DNA of 64,000 bases from assembly GCF_000003195.3 (NCBI RefSeq), contig NC_012875.2, forward strand, positions 18,670,398 to 18,734,397. Direction: 5' to 3'. Positions 11,050 to 21,812 of this stretch are shown here, piece by piece (the first letter of the stretch is position 1; each line of letters opens with the position of its first letter). Source of the DNA: Sorghum bicolor. Its lineage: Eukaryota; Streptophyta; Magnoliopsida; Poales; Poaceae. Both the position numbers and the translations under genes were made by a program. Under the pieces are notes generated by a model, which was not told the DNA's origin, did no database searches, and saw only the letters and a list, made by a program, of their open reading frames with translations.

Positions 11050-12280
11050 TGTTGATATTTGGTAACGCAATTAGAAAATGTTCCGCAAGCGCACGGATAT
11101 CGGTGAGCATTTCACCCGGGAAGTTTTCTAGAGTATCGTATTTATATTTTTACCAGTGGGAGAAAGGGTGCATCTGACTAACCAAATCTATTGCTACTAT
11201 CCCTTTAGGCTACAAAGAATGTTTCTCGATGTGAGTGATATATAGAGAAGACTGCAACCATAGTCTCGTTCTAACCTTGGTAAGGATGATCTACTGTTCT
11301 ATTGGGGAGGCTCACAAAATCTAGACAACACAAAGGATGTTCGACCCGCACCTATAAACCTACACGTCCTGCTAACAAGATATGGGATACAAAGGTAACT
11401 CGGAAATGTCACGTTCCTCGCTACTACCACGGTCCAGCTAGTCAGGGGATATCTATGAGTATCCTAGCCTAAACACCACGTTTACGCTAGCAAGTGATTA
11501 CTCTAATACTCAACCGGAAGAGGATTAAAGTAAACTCATAAATCAAAGAACAATAAAACAAGAACTTACTAGAATTAGAAGTTGAATTACTGAAGAATCT
11601 TAGAAGCAAGCCTCGGGTTAGGAGACTTGATCCCGTAGGTACAACTCGGAGTAGACACCGACAGGCCGGCCTTCCTCCGATCTACACCTCCACTCTATCT
11701 CTCTCAATCTAGTAGAAACTAGAATATCTATTTCTACTTACATTGGTTGCTAAGCCTAAAAAGAAATATTATTTAGAGAAGAGGTTTTCCTTCGAGGGCA
11801 CCCCTCAATCTCTATGATAATTTCTTGTCTTCTCCAGGGGCCAGGGTGGTCTCCTTATATAGTCCTCCTCCTCTATGCGTTTTTGGGTCAGTAGGCGAGG
11901 TGGTACTATGTTTTCCTTGATCCAATAGGTCAGTGGAACATCCCGTGCGAAGAGAGTCCTGAACAGGATCCAGCAGGGGGCGGGCGCCCAGGTCACCAGG
12001 GCGGGCGCCCTGGGCCTGGCCCCTTTCGGCCTCCGCTTTCTTCCCGTGGCTTCTGGAGTCTTCTAGATGGTAGAAAATTACACGGTGCGTTGATATCTCT
12101 ATGTAATCATGACATGTGGGCCTTTCTTCCTTATTTCCTGATAACCCCCTGCAGAAATAGACAAACACCAAAACTCGTGGAATTCTGTCAGATAAAACCC
12201 TAAGTCTAGATGTTGATTTCATTTGGATCCTTTTCTTTGTTTATTTGATAATTAAATTTGATACTTAAGGACCGTCAACA
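11050..12280 (-). repeat. N2 LTR, shared between two bodies
   Basis: This 1231-bp LTR begins TGTTGACGG (plus-strand end at 12280) and ends ATATCAACA (plus-strand start at 11050). It has a primer-binding site on its low-coordinate side and a polypurine tract on its high-coordinate side, so it serves as 5' LTR of one body and 3' LTR of the other. Two GGGCGCCC boxes lie near 11970-12016. It is closely related to the A3 LTRs at 39071-40259 and 44418-45359. Confidence 0.9.
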
Positions 12281-12296
12281 AACTCCCCCAAGCTTA
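12281..12296 (-). other. Polypurine tract of N2
   Basis: On the minus strand this reads AAGCTTGGGGGAGTT directly before the LTR that starts at 12280. Confidence 0.85.
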
Positions 12297-14462
12297 CCTC
12301 TTGCTCGTCCCTGAGCAAGGATGAACTCAAGATTTTCTGCAGTGGTTTCATGCCTTAAAAGTACACATGCATTCAAGCAAGATCTCATCTCTGAGTTAGA
12401 ATAAATTGTTAAGACTTAAAACTTACTCATTTTACCTTTCACCATGGGGCTTGTAACCGTTACTTGTGTCTTGAGCAGTTAAAAGATAGAACGGTCAAGT
12501 CAAGTGCCATGTCTCTTACTCTTGATCAGCTATAGCTCTGGGGTTTTTGCAGATTTTCAAATAAAACTCAGAGATTCCTTATATGACTCTCTCAGATCTC
12601 TCTTTTGTGGTATTTCTGGATCCTTACCAAGGCAGTAATGGTATATGCCTTCTCTCAAAGTATGTGGTATTTTTGGTATGAAGCATAGTGATATTGCCTT
12701 CTCTCTCACCCTACTCTAATAAGGTTCTGATATCTGGAGCTCATAGGTGGAAGACAGCTAATACATACTTACAAGACATTTATTGCATAGTCAAACCATG
12801 GATCCAGAGAAACAAGTCAATAAGTCAAATCAAGATGTGCATGTGTGGCGAATGAATGGTGTATGGTGATGATGATGATAATAATGGTGAAAGTCTAATT
12901 CTACTTTTGCTCTTTTGAGGGGATACATACCTTTATTGCACTTTGAACCTTTTTGGGGAGAATGAGATGCTCTATATTTTCTTTTTCTTTCCTCTCAGGT
13001 GGGTATCTTGTACCCCTAATTCTACTGTCGGACACTTGTCCATTTTTACCTCTCGTCTCACTTTTTCTTTTCTTTCGAGGTTCCGGGCACTTGCCCCTTT
13101 TTATTTCCTCATATTTTTCCTCTCTTTTTTTAGAGCACTCATCTCCTTAAATATTATAGCAAGTGGTAGTAACCAAGATAACTCGAGCATTTATTTCACA
13201 GGGAATAACAGGGATAGGAAAATATTTTTGGCTATTCTCTCCCGGATTAGGAGTATAATAATTTTGGGTGAAGTGGAGATGGAAATGAGTGGATATATGT
13301 GGATGGTACTTCCGGAGTAGAAGTAGCATGTATGAGTGAACGTGCAAGTGAATCTTGATTTTAACCACATGACAAGCTCCTAAGGGTCTACACAGCTTGA
13401 CCACACTCAATGCTCATAAGCAGTAAAAAGTAAATATGTGGCTCAAAGTCTAGCAAGCATGTATATATGGCTGTGGTAGGAATTTAAACTCTCATCATAT
13501 AGGAACTCATCATGTGTTATTTTAAAGATTTTTTTAAAGATAAAATTCTCCAGAATTCTAGCATCTCCAGGAACAGATAAATAGTAGCTCAACCTTCCCA
13601 TATCATATCCGTTAACGACTTAGACTTTTGATCAGGTACTCCTCCCACAAGTTTAGTTTAGAGCAAATCTTACTTCATAACAGTCATGTCTAAACTTGAG
13701 AGAGATTTCAATTTTAAGAACTAGTCATGGCAGAGCAACTATTCATCATTTCCATGTGAGAGTTTATCATGAGGGTTCATAGCAAACTTTATTTATTTAT
13801 TTATTTAGCGAACTAAGCAAAAATATATAAGAGCACAAAATCTTTATTTGGGTTTTCATGATTATGCATCTTTTATTATTCGAGTAAAGTATAAACGCGA
13901 GTAGAAACACTTAGCTGGATAAATGGGGGTGCTCTCCCCCAAGCTGGATTTTGACGTAATTTCTTCTGATGTAGCTAGCAGGTGGCGGAGGTGTATTTGA
14001 ATGTCGGCAGCACCCTAACAGCGATTAGGATGTCCTCCGTCTGCTAGTCTTCTTTGATCCTTGAATTATGTGGAGCTCAAATAGACAACAAAGCTTTGTG
14101 GAACTGGTTAAGTGTTAGCATAAATATCTAGCCTTTATCATGTTGTGCCTCCTCAATAAATGTTACTTATTTAGCAGGATCATGCACTTATTATTTTTAT
14201 ATTTTTATTATAAGATGAAAAATTATTTATTTTATTTTTATGCCACCACAGTGAATGTACTTATGGGTTTTATGCCATGAGCATACTCACATGGGACTTA
14301 CTATTTTTTTTAACATTTTTATTTTCTTTTTAAGATAGCATGAACCTGATTAACTAAGCAAACTATAATTGAATAATTGAAAGGAAAAGGATAACTACCA
14401 AGTTTACCTCTTGGCAAGGCGTTCGGTGTTTTTAAGTCCTCCGAACGGGACTCTCCGTTTTC
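12297..14462 (-). other. N2 3' untranslated region
   Basis: No credible gene is present. The region is collinear with the N1 3' region at 4002-6155, although the two elements have different LTRs. It includes the conserved block (about 12943-13410) and the post-ORF hairpin with AGCTTGGGGGAG at about 13925-13945. This suggests that the 3' part of N2 was acquired from an N1-like element, or the reverse. Confidence 0.75.
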
Positions 14463-15430
14463 TCAGTCGTCCTGGGATTCGCTAGGTGGCGTAGTCGGTG
14501 ATTCCGGCGGCGCCTCTCTTCGTGTGTAACTATCTTCTCTCTCCACACCTCACTCGGTGCTACGGTCTCCTCAGAACAGTTCTGTTCAAGCTGTATGTCT
14601 TCAGACCTTACAACTTCTCCTTCGTAGTCTGCCCATCCGTCCTTGATGATTTTCCTCCTCTGGTTGCGATTGTGTCGTCTTCTTCTTGTCCTGATCTGCT
14701 TAGAATTTTCAACTATATAGTTAGAATCATTAAAGTAGTGGCGTACCTTCTCAGAGGGGAAGTGCATGTGGACTTCTCCGGTTCCAATATAGATGATGGC
14801 TTTGATAGTGTTTGAGGAACGGTCGTCCAAGGATGGTAGGTAGATCGTACTCGTCTTCTCCCATGTCAATGTTCTGAAAATCATCTGGAGCTGAATGTAT
14901 ATTGGTTGTAGGGGCATGGTTCCATGCAGGAGCTGACAAGTGACTGCGGCCATTATGTTGTCGTTAGATCCGATGTCGTAGAGTGTCTTCTGAAAAGAGT
15001 ATCCATTGATTGTGCACTTGATGCTTGGAACACCAGGGTCGCCCTTCTTGATCAAGAAAGGCGACTTGAGTTGACGATGTTGACCTCCTCGAGCTGCAGT
15101 GACCATCTTAGCTGACTTGGTCCACATTTGCTTGTTCCTGTTTCTCCTGTTGGTCCTCTTCCTTGGTTCATGTTAGGATTGCTCTGAAATTTGTGTAGTC
15201 TTGTTCTTAAAGGAAAGTCTCCTTCTCCCCCTTGATGTAGAAACTGATCTTGGCAGCATTAGCGTAGATGACAGCTCTGGTGTTTAGGAATGGCCTCCCT
15301 AAGATGATGGGTACCCTCTCCTCAGTACCAGTCTCTATCACCACGAAGTTTGCTGGAGCATACAAGGTACCAACTCGGACACAGAGGTTCTTCAATATTT
15401 CCTTTGGGAAACTAAGTGTCTGATCTACAT
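14463..15430 (-). pseudogene. N2 protease-type remnant (N1-like, two domains, truncated)
   Basis: This is the remains of the N1-type double protease region. The upper part (15207-15430) is the end of the first domain with IILGRPFLN. The lower part (14463-15127) is the second domain, with NGYSFQKTLYDIGSNDNIM and ILGRPFL. The second active site reads D-I-G-S rather than D-T-G-S. A deletion near 14880 removes the segment between the two halves of the second domain, and frame changes occur near 15180 and 14880. Homology to N1 stops abruptly at about 15430, inside the first domain, so the Gag core and zinc knuckle are absent. The product is unlikely to work. Confidence 0.8.
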
Positions 15431-16812
15431 TGTGTTTGTGCACGTAGTTCCCGATTCTTCACTTGGTGGAATCTGGGAGTTGTAAAACTCCTCCAGGTTT
15501 TGTTCGAAGTGTACCTGCTCATAGAGATAAGGCAGAGATCAAGTGCATGGGCCCTGTTGGTGGAAAACACCAACAGAACCAAAAGTGTATTTGTTCTTCT
15601 TTAACCTTAAGCATATTGAGCAAGACAAAGTTGATGGATCATGAGTGTAGTATTTAAAACATTTGTCAGATCATATGGCTCAACCTAATGGAAAGATAAT
15701 CTATCTATATTTATGTTTTGTTTATATCTTCCAAAGATTGAATGTGCAATATTTTAGCTTATATGATTAGGAGTGTGGGATCACGAAGGTAGTACTAAGA
15801 ACAAAGATTAAAGGACTAAACATGTTGAATTAATTGAGTTGTTTAATCTGGAGTTATAGACCATACATGTTTGTCTCTTTATTTATGTGAATGCTAGAAC
15901 CAAAGAGAAGCTTATAAGAGCGATAGTCAAGTACCTTAAAATGTTACCTTACTTGAAGAGTGACGGTACAGTATCACCTTGTGGAAGCTTTCCTTTCTTA
16001 GCGGTTGTGCATCGTGTTTGTGGCACTCTTTGTCTTGTTCCATGGATCATCTCTCTATGATGAATGAGCTATGTCCTTCTTGTGCAAATTGTTAAACTTC
16101 ATGTGTGACTTTCTTCATCTCCAATGTGAGTTTATCTCAGGACTTCCCAAGTTGATATTGAATGTTTTCCTGTAGGGGTTAGTCCGACAAAATATACCAA
16201 TGCCTTCTCAAGCAGTTTTTAGTTCAGTAACCAAACTAGACTCCATGTCTAATCAGATTAAGGAAGGCTATTTAACCTAAGCACCACGCTTAATTTAAAA
16301 GCCAATAGAAGTATGTACATTACTTCCAAACTCACACTTACTAGGATAAACAAAGGTAGCATGATGGCTTATAGGGATCTACTTAAGTGGAGATGAAGTA
16401 GTGTAATTAGTATTTAACAAATTGAGCATGTCTCAAAGGTAAGGACAACCAACGTAGCAACATGGCAAAAGATGTTTTTATGTAAAGTACTCCCCCAAGC
16501 TTGAATTTTGCAAAATTCAAGTATGGATGAATTTAATTCAATGTTGTGTGATGGTTGGACATACCTTGTACTTGTCATTCATCCCATCTTCTTGCTCCAA
16601 TCCTGGAAAGGTTAGTGGCAAGAATACCCGAAGGAATATTTCTATAATTATCTCAATATGCTCAATACACAAGGCAATGTTGCAAATAATTAGAAGTTCA
16701 TGTTACGATCTGATAAGTGCTTGTTTTAGGATACTAAGCTTGTCCTTGGGAAACCATCAATTTATGTCGGCGAAGTGTTTCCCCTCTAACACCTACCTAT
16801 ATCAAGATCAAC
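15431..16812 (-). other. N2-specific stretch without a recognisable gene
   Basis: I see no frame on either strand that I would call a gene, and nothing similar elsewhere in the window. One feature stands out: at 16491-16502 the minus strand reads AAGCTTGGGGGA, like the polypurine tracts, about 310 bases downstream of the N2 open frame. The left edge at about 15430 is a sharp junction with N1-type protease sequence. Confidence 0.6.
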
Positions 16813-17739
16813 TCAACGAGATCTGCAATATTTATTATAGACATATGCATCGACAACCGCCCTTTTAATGTTTTTATAAATAGAAAGAAAGAAGGGGTTG
16901 GAGATCTCAAATGTGGTAAGGATGGAGAGACAAACTGATTGGAGAGATGTTTTATATGAGCAAGGACTGGGTGAGGTATTTATGAAATAATTTCCATGCT
17001 CACTGTTGTTTCTCTCATTCTTAAACTCCAAGGATGATTCTTCATGAATGCTTAAAATTCCTTTAGGATTGTCTCTCAAGTTTGTTTTATCTATCCATTC
17101 AATGGTGATAGCACATGGATTTTTAATGCCCTCTAACCATCGATGTTGCTCTTCTCGACCCTCCTTCTTATGCATGGGATGTCTAGAGAGATTCATAGGA
17201 TTATCGGGAGGTTCAAGAGAAAGAGCATAGTAGAAATTATTAATCTCAAGGATGGGTTGGATAGCCGAATTATGGGATTGAAATGTTTGGAAATCGGCTA
17301 TTGAAACTTCCTTTCCTCTTCTGGGAGATGATTCCTTCTCTATCTCTAGGATATTTTTATGAAGACTAGTGCAAGAAGGATGTCCACAAATGAAGACATA
17401 CCTTCCTTTACTAATAGATAAAGAAAGAAGGTCTCTACCAAAGGTTATATGATTAAGACCAATGTGAAAATATCTAGGAAAAACATGGTCTTGTAGGGCT
17501 AGGTCTAAACCAGAATTTATAGAAAGATTAACAGATTCCCTAGGTGTAGCTAAAAGTGCATTATCTTCTTGATTTAAAGATAGGACCTCAGCTATAGAAA
17601 AGGGTTGGTTTTGACCTATTGCAATCAACTTCGGACACAGATCATAATTAGGGGCAGGACGTGTTGACTCCGATGGTCTATGGCTGGTCTGTGAAGGTGC
17701 AAAGAATTTAATAATAGGTATGGAATTTGAGTTATCCAT
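16813..17739 (-). CDS. Unrecognised N2 protein: Gag-like N-terminus joined to an unknown domain
   Basis: This is an uninterrupted frame of 308 codons in the gag position of N2, the only long intact frame in the window. I chose ATG 17739 because it follows the leader at the same place as the gag ATG of A3 (40394) and because the protein start is related (MDNSNS against MENQNS). Residues 1 to about 65 resemble the Gag N-terminus of A3 and A4, including YDLCPKLIAIGQNQPF (A4 has YELCPSLIAM). From about residue 70 onward I recognise nothing: the part contains HVFPRYFHIGLNHITFGRD, YVFICGHPSCTSLHKNIL, a basic/acidic middle and the end VVDAYVYNKYCRSR. There is no zinc knuckle, protease or membrane segment. 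It could be a replaced Gag, a captured host fragment or a strongly diverged Gag. A shortened copy with an early stop lies at 10622-10919. Confidence 0.55.
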   Translation of the reverse strand: MDNSNSIPIIKFFAPSQTSHRPSESTRPAPNYDLCPKLIAIGQNQPFSIAEVLSLNQEDNALLATPRESVNLSINSGLDLALQDHVFPRYFHIGLNHITFGRDLLSLSISKGRYVFICGHPSCTSLHKNILEIEKESSPRRGKEVSIADFQTFQSHNSAIQPILEINNFYYALSLEPPDNPMNLSRHPMHKKEGREEQHRWLEGIKNPCAITIEWIDKTNLRDNPKGILSIHEESSLEFKNERNNSEHGNYFINTSPSPCSYKTSLQSVCLSILTTFEISNPFFLSIYKNIKRAVVDAYVYNKYCRSR

Positions 17740-17856
17740 AAAGATAAAAATAAAAAGATAAAATAATAAAATTATAAAAGTATAATACAAGCTAATAGCA
17801 AGACTCAAAGTTATCTCAGCAAACCGTCTTTCTCCCCGGCAACGGCCAGAAATGCT
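17740..17856 (-). other. N2 leader with damaged primer-binding site
   Basis: The leader after the LTR is closely related to that of A3 (40260-40393). The primer-binding site at 17833-17848 reads TGGCCGTTGCCGGGGA on the minus strand. It lacks two bases of the tRNA-Asp type site, which should weaken priming. Confidence 0.8.
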
Positions 17857-19066
17857 TGTTGATATTTGGTAACGCAATTAGAAAATGTTCCGCAAGCGCA
17901 CGGATATCGGTGAGCATTTCACACGGGAGGTTTTCCAGAGTATCGTATTTATATTTTTACCACTGGGAGAAAGGGTGCATCTGACTAACCAAATCTATTG
18001 CAACTATCCCTTTAGGCTACAAAGAATGTTTCTCGATGTGAGGGATATATAGAGAAGACTGCAACCATAGTCTCGTTCTAACCTTGGTAAGGATGATCTA
18101 CTGTTCTATTGGGGAGGCTCACGGAATCTAGACAACACAAAGGATGTTCGACCCGCACATATAAACTTACCCGTCCTGCTAACAAGATATGGGATACAAA
18201 GGTAACTCGGAAATGTCACGTTCCACGCTACTACCACGGTCCAGCTAGTCAGGGGATATCTATGAGTACCCTAGCCTAAACACCACATTTATGCTAGCAA
18301 GTGATTACTCTAATACTCAACCGGAAGAGGATTAAAGTAAACTCATAAACCAAATAACAATAAAACAAGAACTTACTAGAATTAGAAGTCGAATTACTGA
18401 AGAATCTTAGAAGCAAGCCTCGGGTTAGGAGACTTGATCCCGTAGGTACAACTCGGAGTAGACACCAACAGGCCGGCCTTCCTCCGATCTACACCTCCAC
18501 TCTATCTCTCTCAATCTAGTAGAAACTAGAATATCTATTTCTACTTACATTGGTTGCTAAGTCTAAAAAGAAATAATATTTAGAGAAGAGGTTTTCCTTT
18601 GAGGGAACCCCTCAATCTCTATGATAATTTCTTGTCTTCTCCAGGGGCCAGGGGGGTCTCCTTATATAGTCCTCCTCCTCTATGCGTTTTTGGGTTGGTA
18701 GGCAAGGTGGTACTATGTTTTCCTTGATCCAATAGGTCGGTGGAACATCCTGTGCGAAGAGAGTCCTGAACAGGATCCAGCAGGGGGCGGGCACCCTGGG
18801 CCTGGCCCCTTTCGGCCTCCGCTTTCTTCCCGTGGCTTCTGGAGTCTTCTAGATGGTAGAAAATTACGCGGTGCATTGATATCTCTATGTAATCCTGACA
18901 TGTGGGCCTTTCTTTCTTATTTCCTGATAACCCCCTGCAGAAATAGACAAACACCAAAACTCGTGGAATTCTGTCAGATAAAACCCTAAGTCTAGATGTT
19001 GATTTCATTTGGATCCTTTTCTTTGTTTATTTGATAATTAAATTTGATACTTAAGGACCGTCAACA
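17857..19066 (-). repeat. N2 5' LTR
   Basis: This 1210-bp LTR has the ends TGTTGACGG (at 19066) and ATATCAACA (at 17857) and is very similar to 11050-12280. It has one GC box near 18782-18810 where its sister has two. It abuts N1 LTR sequence at 19067, which corresponds to position 3071 of the N1 3' LTR, so N2 inserted inside the N1 5' LTR. The matching left flank of that insertion has been lost. Confidence 0.9.
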
Positions 19067-19991
19067 ACTATCACGAACTACCCCATGATCTGGCATATTG
19101 GGTACAATCGCAGATAAATACGGTATAAGCACCACGCCTACACAATATCTATCATTTACCCATTGATCCGATGGATAAACGCTATACGATCGTAAACATG
19201 TATATAGATCCAATCTAACTAAGCCAAGTATATAACTATGATAAACTAAGAACAATATAATCTTGAATATAAACAAGTAGAGCAAAGTCATAAGCAATAT
19301 ATTGAAGTAGATCAAAGTCATATTCATAATATTGAAGAACAAAGATGATTAGAAGAACAATTAGAGAATTACCAAGAATCCTCTTGACAGATCCGGAAAC
19401 CAATCGAAGATTGACTCCTTCTAGTTCTAATCCTATGTAGCTATGCTAATCTAGATGTCTAATTGATGTGGTGGCTCTAAACTTGATCAGAGGCTTCTTC
19501 TCCCTTGAGGAATAATGAATTAGGGTTGAGAGGCTCTCTCCTCCAGGGGCCAGGGTGTCTGGTTTTATAGTCCCTTCAAGTGGATATGGGCCGTTGGATC
19601 AAACCAACATTGATTGAACGGTTGTCCTTGATCCTTTAGGTCGGTGGAGACCGATCCTGAAAGAGAGTCCTGATTGGACTCGGAAGGGGGGCGGGCGCCC
19701 TGGTCTCCTAGGCGGGCGCCCAGGGCCAGGCTCCGTTCGGCCTCCGCTTCCTTCCCGTGGCTTCTGGAGTCTTCTAGATGTAAGATAATTGCGCGGCATG
19801 TTGATATCTCTATGTAAACCTGACGTGTGGGCCTTTCTTCCTTATTTCCTGATAACCCCCTGCAGAAATAGACAGACACCAAAACTCGTGGAATTCTGTT
19901 AGATAAAACCCTAAGTCTAGATGTTGATTTCATTTGGATCCTTTTCTTTGTTTATTTAATAATTAAATTTGATACTTAAGGACCGTCAACA
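19067..19991 (-). repeat. Partial N1 5' LTR
   Basis: This aligns with 3071-3986 of the N1 3' LTR and ends TGTTGACGG at 19991, next to the ATGTG duplication. The rest of the LTR (equivalent to 2343-3070) and the N1 primer-binding site are missing. It carries two GGGCGCCC boxes (about 19686-19732) where the 3' LTR has one. Confidence 0.9.
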
Positions 19992-19996
19992 ATGTG

Positions 19997-20528
19997 CATC
20001 ACATATGTTTGCTTGCATTTGCATTTAGCTTTAGAAGCTTTCTCTCTGATACCTTGCTTGTGTGGTGTATGCTAGTTGTAGGTTTGATTGTTGAAATGAA
20101 GAACTAGCATGCAAAGGTAGTATAACTAGACTTTTAGTAATTTCACAAGTAGTACTAGAACCTTGTTTATAATGTTGATCTCATGGGGTGTTCTAGTTTT
20201 GTGAATGTCTAGTTACTAATGGTGCTAAGGATGGTGTATATTGGCAACTCCGATTGGTATCACGCTTCAAAGGTCCATTCTTTACACCTTAGCACCTTTT
20301 GGTAGAAATTGACTCCTATATTTCCTATTTAAGCATGTGTGGAAGCTTTCAAAATCCAAACTCTTAGCACATATGTAGGGGGAGCAATTGCTACCAATTT
20401 GGGTTTATGAAACTTGTCCATAATCTTTGCACATGGTAAAATGCTTGGGCAAGCAACATGAATCCAAGAAAATTTTATTGAAAATCTTTGTAAAAAGGGT
20501 TGTCATCAATTACCAAAAAGGGGGAGAT
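19997..20528 (+). other. Copia-1 3' UTR, second part, with polypurine tract
   Basis: No gene is present. A purine run GTAGGGGGAGC lies near 20376. The polypurine tract ACCAAAAAGGGGGAGAT lies at about 20512-20528, immediately before the LTR. Confidence 0.8.
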
Positions 20529-21807
20529 TGAATGCCCTAATTTGGTTTTGGATAATTGATGAACCCCTAGTACTAACCTCTATACTAAGTGTGTGTAGAC
20601 TTAATGAGGTTGGTACATGCCAAGTGTTGGAGCAAGAGATGATCATGGTGATGATGGTGATGACCACAAGATGATCAAGTGCTCAACTTGGAAAAGAAGA
20701 AAGAGAAAAACAAAACCCTATGGAGATCAAGGCAAAGGTATTGCTTAGGATTTTTGTTTTCGTGATCAAGACACCGTAGAGGGTGTGATCACATTTAGGA
20801 TAGATAGTCGTACTATAAAGTGGGGAATTCTTTGGCTAAGCGGTTATCAAGTGCCACTAGGTGTCATTATTCATGTGCATGCATTTAGAACCTAGTGAGC
20901 TAACTTAACTCCTTTGAAGAAAATGACTGTGAAAATGCTAACACACGACCACATGTTGGTTTACACATTTTGGTGTTGGCACACTTTGAGAAGGAGGTGG
21001 AGTTTGAAGGGTAGAGAGAGGATAGGTTCAAATGACTTTTTGAGAAAATTCGGCGCTTTTTGAGAAAATGAAGTGCATATTTTCTATTGCGCCGTTGGGA
21101 AAATTGGAGAAGTCGCGGGAGTGTTTCTTGCTGAGAAATACTCACCGGACGCTGGCCTAGAGGCACCAGACACTGTGTCTATGCGTCCGGTGTGCAGGCA
21201 GTGTCTGGCTCAGCTAGGGTTAGGCACCGAACGCCAGGCACCGGACGCAGGTTAGACCCTGTTGGAGCGTCCGGTGTTTTAAGTCCGGTGTTCAGCACTT
21301 TTGCAATGCTCTCTGGATATGAGACCGGTGAGCACCGGATGGTCCGGTGCTCAGCGTCCGGTGACCCCACGAGTTTGCAGACCTCCCTGAGTTTAAGTCC
21401 GGTGAGTACCGGACACGTCCGGTGGCAACTTGACCGCGTCCGGTGCTTTGCAGGTTACCGTTAGACTCTGACGCGTGAGTTTCAAAAGGCGACACGTGGC
21501 CGTTTCTGGAGCACGGGACGCAGGGGTTGAGCGTCCGGTGCCTCCTACCTAGCGTCCGATGACCCCGAGTTCAGTCGAGTGAAAGAGTCAACAGCTCTAT
21601 TTGTTTTGAGGGGTTTATAAATACGTGTTGGCCGGCTTAGGGCTTACTCTCTTAGCATTCTAACATACTTGACATCCTTGTGAGCCTAAGCAAACACCTC
21701 CCACTCATCTCCTTCATAGATTATTCATCTTTGTAAGATTGAGAGTGATTCTAAGTGCATTTGCTTGAGTGATTGCATCTAGTGGCACATGGAGATCGTT
21801 CTAGCTG

Positions 21808-21812
21808 CGGTT
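21808..21812. repeat. Target-site duplication CGGTT (first copy)
   Basis: CGGTT lies before the G6 solo LTR at 21813 and again at 23050-23054. The uninterrupted sequence in the sister LTR near 7170 (minus) has a single copy. Confidence 0.92.

Larger units (their letters stand above)
2343..19991 (-). mobile_element. N1/N2 gypsy complex: LTR-body-LTR-body-LTR-partial LTR
   Basis: This minus-strand composite is flanked by ATGTG. From high to low coordinates it reads: partial N1 5' LTR (19991-19067), N2 LTR (19066-17857), N2 body (17856-12281), N2 LTR (12280-11050), hybrid body (11049-3987) and N1 3' LTR (3986-2343). The LTR at 11050-12280 has a primer-binding site on one side and a polypurine tract on the other, so it is shared by two bodies. 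The hybrid body is N2 sequence down to about 10622 and N1 sequence from about 10621. The likeliest reading is that N2 inserted into the N1 5' LTR, was duplicated in tandem, and a deletion then fused N2 and N1 leaders. Confidence 0.8.
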
